In this document: piece after piece, positions 60,408 through 64,000 of the stretch | Numbering within the stretch: position 1 is the first letter of the stretch | Layout of the letters: each line of letters opens with the position of its first letter | From: Micromonospora echinospora | Lineage (GTDB): Bacteria; Actinomycetota; Actinomycetes; Mycobacteriales; Micromonosporaceae | DNA length: 64,000 bases | Reading direction: 5' to 3' | Assembly: GCF_014203425.1 (NCBI RefSeq) | Contig: NZ_JACHJC010000001.1 | Span: forward strand, 2,108,001-2,172,000 | Notes under the pieces: generated by a model | The model's input: only the letters and a program-made list of their open reading frames with translations | Told to the model about the DNA's origin: nothing | The model's database searches: none | Position numbers and translations under genes: made by a program

Positions 60408-63400
60408 GTGGCAGGAAAGGCCCGCGTACACGAGCTTGCAAAAGAGCTCGGGGTCGAAAGCAAGACCGTTCTCGCCAAGCTCAAGGAGATGGGCGAGTTC
60501 GTGAAGTCCGCATCCAGCACCGTCGAGGCGCCTGTCGCCCGACGTCTGCGTAGCGCCTTCGTAGCCGGTTCGTCGGCGCCCGCCGGCCCGCCGGCTGCCG
60601 CGCCCAGCGGCCCGGCGCCGACCCCGACGCCCACCCCGACCCCGGGTGCCCCCCGGGTCTCGGCCAGGCCGACGCCGCCCCGGCGTCAGGCCGCGCCGAC
60701 CCCTGGACCGAAGCCCAAGGGCCCGGTCCCCGGCCCGCCGCAGCCGGCGACCCCGGTCGCCAAGCCGGCGAGCGCGCACGACATCGAAGTGGCGGCCGCC
60801 GAAGCGCGTGCCGCCGCGCTCAAGGCTGAGCAGGAGGCTGCGGTCAAGGCCGCCCAGGCCGCCCGCCAGCAGCAGCGCGAGACCGTACGCCGGGAGCCTC
60901 CGGCCGAGGGCGGTCCCCGTCCCGGCCCGCGTCCCGGCCCGAACGCCATGCCGCCGCGTCCGGGTTCTCCGGCCGCCGGTCGTCCCGGCGGTCCGGGCCA
61001 GGGCCAGGGCCCCGGTGCCCGTCCCGGCGGTCGTCCGCCGGCGCGTGGCGCCGGTAACAACCCGTTCGGCATCCAGGGTGGCCAGCAGCGGCCTCCGGCC
61101 GCCGGTGGGGGCGGTCCCCGTCCCAGCCCGGCCGGCATGCCGCCGCGGCCCAGCCCGGCGTCGATGCCGCCGCGGCCGAGCCCGGCCTCCATGCCGAGCC
61201 AGCGCCCGACCACCGGCCGCCCCGGCGGCCCCGGTGGCGGTCGTGGTGGACCCGGCGGTGGCGCCGGTCGTCCCGGTGGACCCGGTGGCGGTGGCGGTGG
61301 CTTCCGCGGCGGTCCCGGTGGTGGCGGCGGTGGCGGTGGCTACCGTGGCGGTCCCGGTGGTGGCGGCGGTGGCGGTGGCTACCGTGGCGGTCCCGGTGGT
61401 GGCGGCGGTGGCGGCGCTCCCGGCGGTGGTTTCCGTCCGGGTGGTCCGGTCGGCGGTGGCCGTCCCGGCGGCGGCGGCCGTGGCCGTGGCGGTGGCGCGG
61501 CGGGTGCCTTCGGGCGTCCGGGCGGTCGGCCGACCCGCGGTCGCAAGTCCAAGAAGCAGCGCAGACAGGAGTTCGACAACCTGTCGGCCCCGACCATGTC
61601 CTCGGGCGCGCCCCGCGGTCAGGGTCAGGTCGTCCGGTTGTCCCGTGGCGCCTCGCTGTCGGACTTCGCCGACAAGATCAACGCCAATCCGGGTTCGCTG
61701 GTCCAGGAGATGTTCAACCTGGGCGAGATGGTGACGGCTACCCAGTCGTGCTCCGACGAGACCCTGCAGCTGCTGGGTGAGCACCTCGGCTTCGACGTGC
61801 AGATCGTCAGCCCGGAGGACGAGGACCGCGAGCTGCTCGCGCAGTTCAACATCGACCTCGACGCCGAGGTCGCGGAGGACCGCCTGGTCAGCCGTGCGCC
61901 GGTGGTGACCGTCATGGGTCACGTCGACCACGGTAAGACCAAGCTGCTCGACGCGATCCGCAAGGCGAACGTGGTGGCCGGCGAGGCGGGTGGCATCACC
62001 CAGCACATCGGCGCCTACCAGGTCCACGTCCCGCACGAGGGCGAGGACCGCGCGGTGACGTTCATCGACACCCCGGGTCACGAGGCGTTCACCGCCATGC
62101 GTGCCCGTGGTGCCCAGGTCACGGACATCGTGATCCTGGTGGTCGCGGCGGACGACGGCGTGATGCCGCAGACCATCGAGGCGCTCAACCACGCCAAGGC
62201 GGCGGACGTGCCGATCGTGGTCGCGGTCAACAAGGTCGACAAGCCCGAGGCGAACCCGGACAAGGTCCGCCAGCAGCTGACCGAGTACGGCCTGGTCGCC
62301 GAGGAGTACGGCGGCGAGACCATGTTCGTCAACGTGGCGGCCAAGCCCGGCATCGGCATCGAGGAACTGCTCGAGGCCGTGCTGCTGACCGCCGACGCGT
62401 CGCTGGAGCTGACCGCTCCGATCGACGGGCCGGCGCAGGGTGTCGCGATCGAGGCGCACCTGGACAAGGGCCGTGGCGCGGTGGCGACCGTGCTGGTGCA
62501 GAAGGGCACCCTGCGTGCCGGTGACTCGATCGTCGCCGGTGGGGCGCACGGCCGCGTGCGGGCCATGCTGGACGAGAACGGCAAGCCGGTTGATTCGGCC
62601 GGTCCGGCGCGTCCGGTCATGGTGCTGGGTCTGACCACGGTGCCGGGTGCGGGTGACACCTTCCTGGCCGCCGAGGACGACCGCACCGTGCGGCAGATCG
62701 CCGAGCAGCGGCAGGCGCGGAGGCGGGCGGCTTCGTTCGCCAACTCCCGTGGCCGGGCCACTCTCGAGACGCTCATGGAGCAGCTCAAGGAGGGCGAGAA
62801 GACCTCGCTCAACCTGGTGCTCAAGGGCGACGTCTCCGGTTCGGTGGAGGCGCTCGAGGACGCGCTGTTCAACCTGGACATCCCGGAGGAGGTCCAGCTT
62901 CGGATCATCCACCGGGGCGTGGGCGCGATCACCGAGAGCGACGTCATGCTCGCGAGCGCCTCGTCCGAGGCGGTCACGATCATCGGCTTCAACGTGCGGG
63001 CCTCTAACAAGGTCCGCGAGATGGCCGACCGCGAGGGCGTGGAGATCCGGTACTACACCGTGATCTACCAGGCCATCGAGGAGATCGACGCCGCGCTCAA
63101 GGGTCTGCTCAAGCCGGAGTACGAGGAGGTCGAGCTGGGCACCGCGGAGATCCGCGACGTCTTCCGCTCGTCCAAGATCGGCAACATCTCCGGCTGTATC
63201 GTCCGGTCCGGCCTCATCCGCCGCAACGCCAAGGCGCGGCTGCTGCGGGACGGGGCGGTCGTGGCGGACAACCTCACGATCAGCTCCTTGAAGCGGTTCA
63301 AGGACGACGCGACCGAGGTCCGCGAGGGCTTCGAGTGTGGTCTGACGCTGGGCGGCTACAACAACGTCCAGGTCGGTGACGTCATCGAGACGTTCGAGAT

Positions 63401-63422
63401 GCGTGAGAAGCCGCGCGCCTGA
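60408..63422 (+). CDS. infB: Translation initiation factor IF-2
   Basis: A 1004-residue IF-2, the GTPase that brings fMet-tRNA to the ribosome. The N-terminus is the IF2_N domain ([20 protein letters not shown]). Residues about 60-400 are a very long Pro/Gly/Arg-rich linker, including three 13-residue Gly-rich units. A second IF2_N ([19 protein letters not shown]) precedes the G domain with GHVDHGKT at 504-511, DTPGHEAF and NKVDK. Domains II-IV complete the protein. GTG 60408 has GAGGAG 4 bases upstream. It ends at a strong terminator. Confidence 0.98.
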   Translation: MAGKARVHELAKELGVESKTVLAKLKEMGEFVKSASSTVEAPVARRLRSAFVAGSSAPAGPPAAAPSGPAPTPTPTPTPGAPRVSARPTPPRRQAAPTPGPKPKGPVPGPPQPATPVAKPASAHDIEVAAAEARAAALKAEQEAAVKAAQAARQQQRETVRREPPAEGGPRPGPRPGPNAMPPRPGSPAAGRPGGPGQGQGPGARPGGRPPARGAGNNPFGIQGGQQRPPAAGGGGPRPSPAGMPPRPSPASMPPRPSPASMPSQRPTTGRPGGPGGGRGGPGGGAGRPGGPGGGGGGFRGGPGGGGGGGGYRGGPGGGGGGGGYRGGPGGGGGGGAPGGGFRPGGPVGGGRPGGGGRGRGGGAAGAFGRPGGRPTRGRKSKKQRRQEFDNLSAPTMSSGAPRGQGQVVRLSRGASLSDFADKINANPGSLVQEMFNLGEMVTATQSCSDETLQLLGEHLGFDVQIVSPEDEDRELLAQFNIDLDAEVAEDRLVSRAPVVTVMGHVDHGKTKLLDAIRKANVVAGEAGGITQHIGAYQVHVPHEGEDRAVTFIDTPGHEAFTAMRARGAQVTDIVILVVAADDGVMPQTIEALNHAKAADVPIVVAVNKVDKPEANPDKVRQQLTEYGLVAEEYGGETMFVNVAAKPGIGIEELLEAVLLTADASLELTAPIDGPAQGVAIEAHLDKGRGAVATVLVQKGTLRAGDSIVAGGAHGRVRAMLDENGKPVDSAGPARPVMVLGLTTVPGAGDTFLAAEDDRTVRQIAEQRQARRRAASFANSRGRATLETLMEQLKEGEKTSLNLVLKGDVSGSVEALEDALFNLDIPEEVQLRIIHRGVGAITESDVMLASASSEAVTIIGFNVRASNKVREMADREGVEIRYYTVIYQAIEEIDAALKGLLKPEYEEVELGTAEIRDVFRSSKIGNISGCIVRSGLIRRNAKARLLRDGAVVADNLTISSLKRFKDDATEVREGFECGLTLGGYNNVQVGDVIETFEMREKPRA
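61302..61418. repeat. Three 39-base tandem repeats within infB
   Basis: Copies at 61302-61340, 61341-61379 and about 61380-61418 encode the unit [FY][11 protein letters not shown][GA]. They lie in the linker of IF-2. The unit is a multiple of three, so copy number can vary without breaking the frame. Confidence 0.85.
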
Positions 63423-63442
63423 GAACCACGCGTACGACCGGT

Positions 63443-63474
63443 CGGCGGCCGGGGCCTTCGGGCCCCGGCCGTCG
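63443..63474 (+). terminator. Intrinsic terminator after infB
   Basis: A 14-bp stem with a TTCG tetraloop: GGCCGGGGCC (63447-63456) pairs with GGCCCCGGCC (63461-63470) and the stem extends on both sides to 63443 and 63474 with one G-U pair. It lies 20 bases after the infB stop. A short T-run (GTTT) follows. Confidence 0.85.
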
Positions 63475-63504
63475 CCGTTTCCGCAGGCTGCGACAATCTC
63501 GGGC

Positions 63505-64000
63505 GTGATCCGGTACGCGCTGCTCCTCGCCCCCTCCGCCAACCGCGTCTACGCCGACGCGGCGGCCCGGCTGGCGCGCGCCGAACTGGCCGTGTTCGCC
63601 GGCTCCGGCGTGCTCGACGTCGTACCGGCCGACGCGGAGGTGGCCGGGATCGGCGGGGTGGAGTACCTGACGTTCACCGCCCCCGGACCGGGGCTCGGCG
63701 AGCGGGACGTGGCCCACCTGGCGAACCTGTCGGCGGCGTACGCGCTGTTCGAGCGGGTGGGTGACGACCTGCTGCGGCCGGTGCCGCTGCGCCCGCTGGC
63801 CCGGTACGACTCCGACCTGATCACCATTCCGAAGTACGCCGGCAAGACCAACGAGCAGTTCACCCGGCTGCTGCTCAACGTCACAGTGCTCGCCTCCGCC
63901 GCCGCGCCGCGGATGCTGGACGGGCCGGTGGTGGTGCTGGACCCGCTCTGCGGCCGGGGCACCACGCTCAACCAGGCGCTCATGTACGGCTACGACGGCA
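63505..64000 (+). CDS. TRM11/RlmL-like SAM-dependent methyltransferase (partial)
   Basis: The first 165 residues are in the window. They begin IRYALLLAPSANRVYADAAA, then IPKYAGKTNEQFTRLLLNVT and VVVLDPLCGRGTTLNQALMY, where D-P-x-C-G-x-G-T is the SAM-binding motif I of the Trm11/RlmL/DNA-methylase-like group. The N-terminal part replaces the usual THUMP domain with an unrecognised domain. RNA or small-molecule methylation is possible. The GTG start has GACAAT 7 bases upstream and no ribosome-binding site. It follows the infB terminator and runs off the right edge. Confidence 0.82.
   Translation, partial: MIRYALLLAPSANRVYADAAARLARAELAVFAGSGVLDVVPADAEVAGIGGVEYLTFTAPGPGLGERDVAHLANLSAAYALFERVGDDLLRPVPLRPLARYDSDLITIPKYAGKTNEQFTRLLLNVTVLASAAAPRMLDGPVVVLDPLCGRGTTLNQALMYGYDG

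Noticed and set aside
61302..61418. Regular repeats with a CRISPR-like look
   Set aside because: They are contiguous 39-base coding repeats in frame with infB, without spacers and without cas genes nearby.
60201..63542. A 1113-residue antisense frame to infB with Thr/Ala/Gly repeats
   Set aside because: The repeats are the complement of the Gly-rich infB linker; no start signal or domain supports a real protein.

Overview
The window is very GC-rich chromosomal DNA with strong GC3 bias, many GTG starts and frequent ATGA/GTGA gene overlaps. Gene content points to an actinobacterium of the Micromonosporaceae, most likely Micromonospora: an actinobacterial dxr-rip1-ispG run, an XRE/DUF397 pair, small DivIVA-type and Cys-rich proteins beside XRE regulators, deazaflavin-dependent enzymes, and several palindromic repeats that I recall from that genus. 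No rRNA, tRNA, insertion sequence, prophage or CRISPR array was seen.

Layout. 0-5 kb: a truncated FAD oxidoreductase, an L7/L12-like membrane protein, a PhoX-type phosphatase, a YihY/BrkB protein, an acetyltransferase, a YcxB-like protein and a Uma2-family protein. 5-8.7 kb: the MEP isoprenoid genes dxr and ispG flanking the site-2 protease gene rip1/rseP. 8.7-13.3 kb: HxlR and PadR regulators, a methyltransferase, an MFS transporter and a DUF4081 acetyltransferase. 13.3-20.4 kb: a TetR-controlled ABC/YhgE-Pip export operon, then a single-chain double ABC exporter. 20.4-29.7 kb: an OYE-family oxidoreductase, a dicarboxylate symporter, DUF998, a Xi-class GST, a PcaF/PaaJ-type thiolase, a DUF574 methyltransferase coupled to a PAS-GGDEF-EAL protein, and DUF456. 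29.9-41.9 kb: an amino-acid/amine permease and, 6 kb away, a glutamine-synthetase-like / aldehyde dehydrogenase / SDR / class-I amidotransferase operon that together look like gamma-glutamylation-dependent amine (probably ethanolamine) catabolism. The 6 kb between them is accessory: XRE-DUF397, a coupled small Cys-motif operon with a structured leader, a chimeric pseudogene, a serine hydrolase and a NarL-type two-component system. 42-47.3 kb: a 1222-residue hybrid kinase/SpoIIE phosphatase, a FUSC membrane protein and a STAS protein, a likely partner-switching set. 47.4-52.8 kb: map, a VIT1/CCC1 transporter, a nucleotidyltransferase-like protein, GNAT, an XRE-TPR regulator, a probably frameshifted DivIVA-type gene and a deazaflavin enzyme. 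52.9-57 kb: a PadR-regulated FtsX-type ABC exporter. 57-64 kb: a ferritin-like protein and lipoprotein, then the conserved rimP-nusA-ylxR-infB translation operon with a strong terminator, and a truncated methyltransferase.

Three themes recur. (1) At least seventeen genes lack a Shine-Dalgarno and instead carry a -10-like hexamer (A at position 2, T at position 6) five to eight bases before the start codon, suggesting leaderless transcripts. (2) At least five different large palindromes sit just after stop codons or in intergenic gaps, and one family occurs twice. (3) Two separate XRE loci face small-protein operons whose leaders carry a perfect GC-rich hairpin just before the ribosome-binding site; this is the best candidate here for an undescribed regulatory arrangement.
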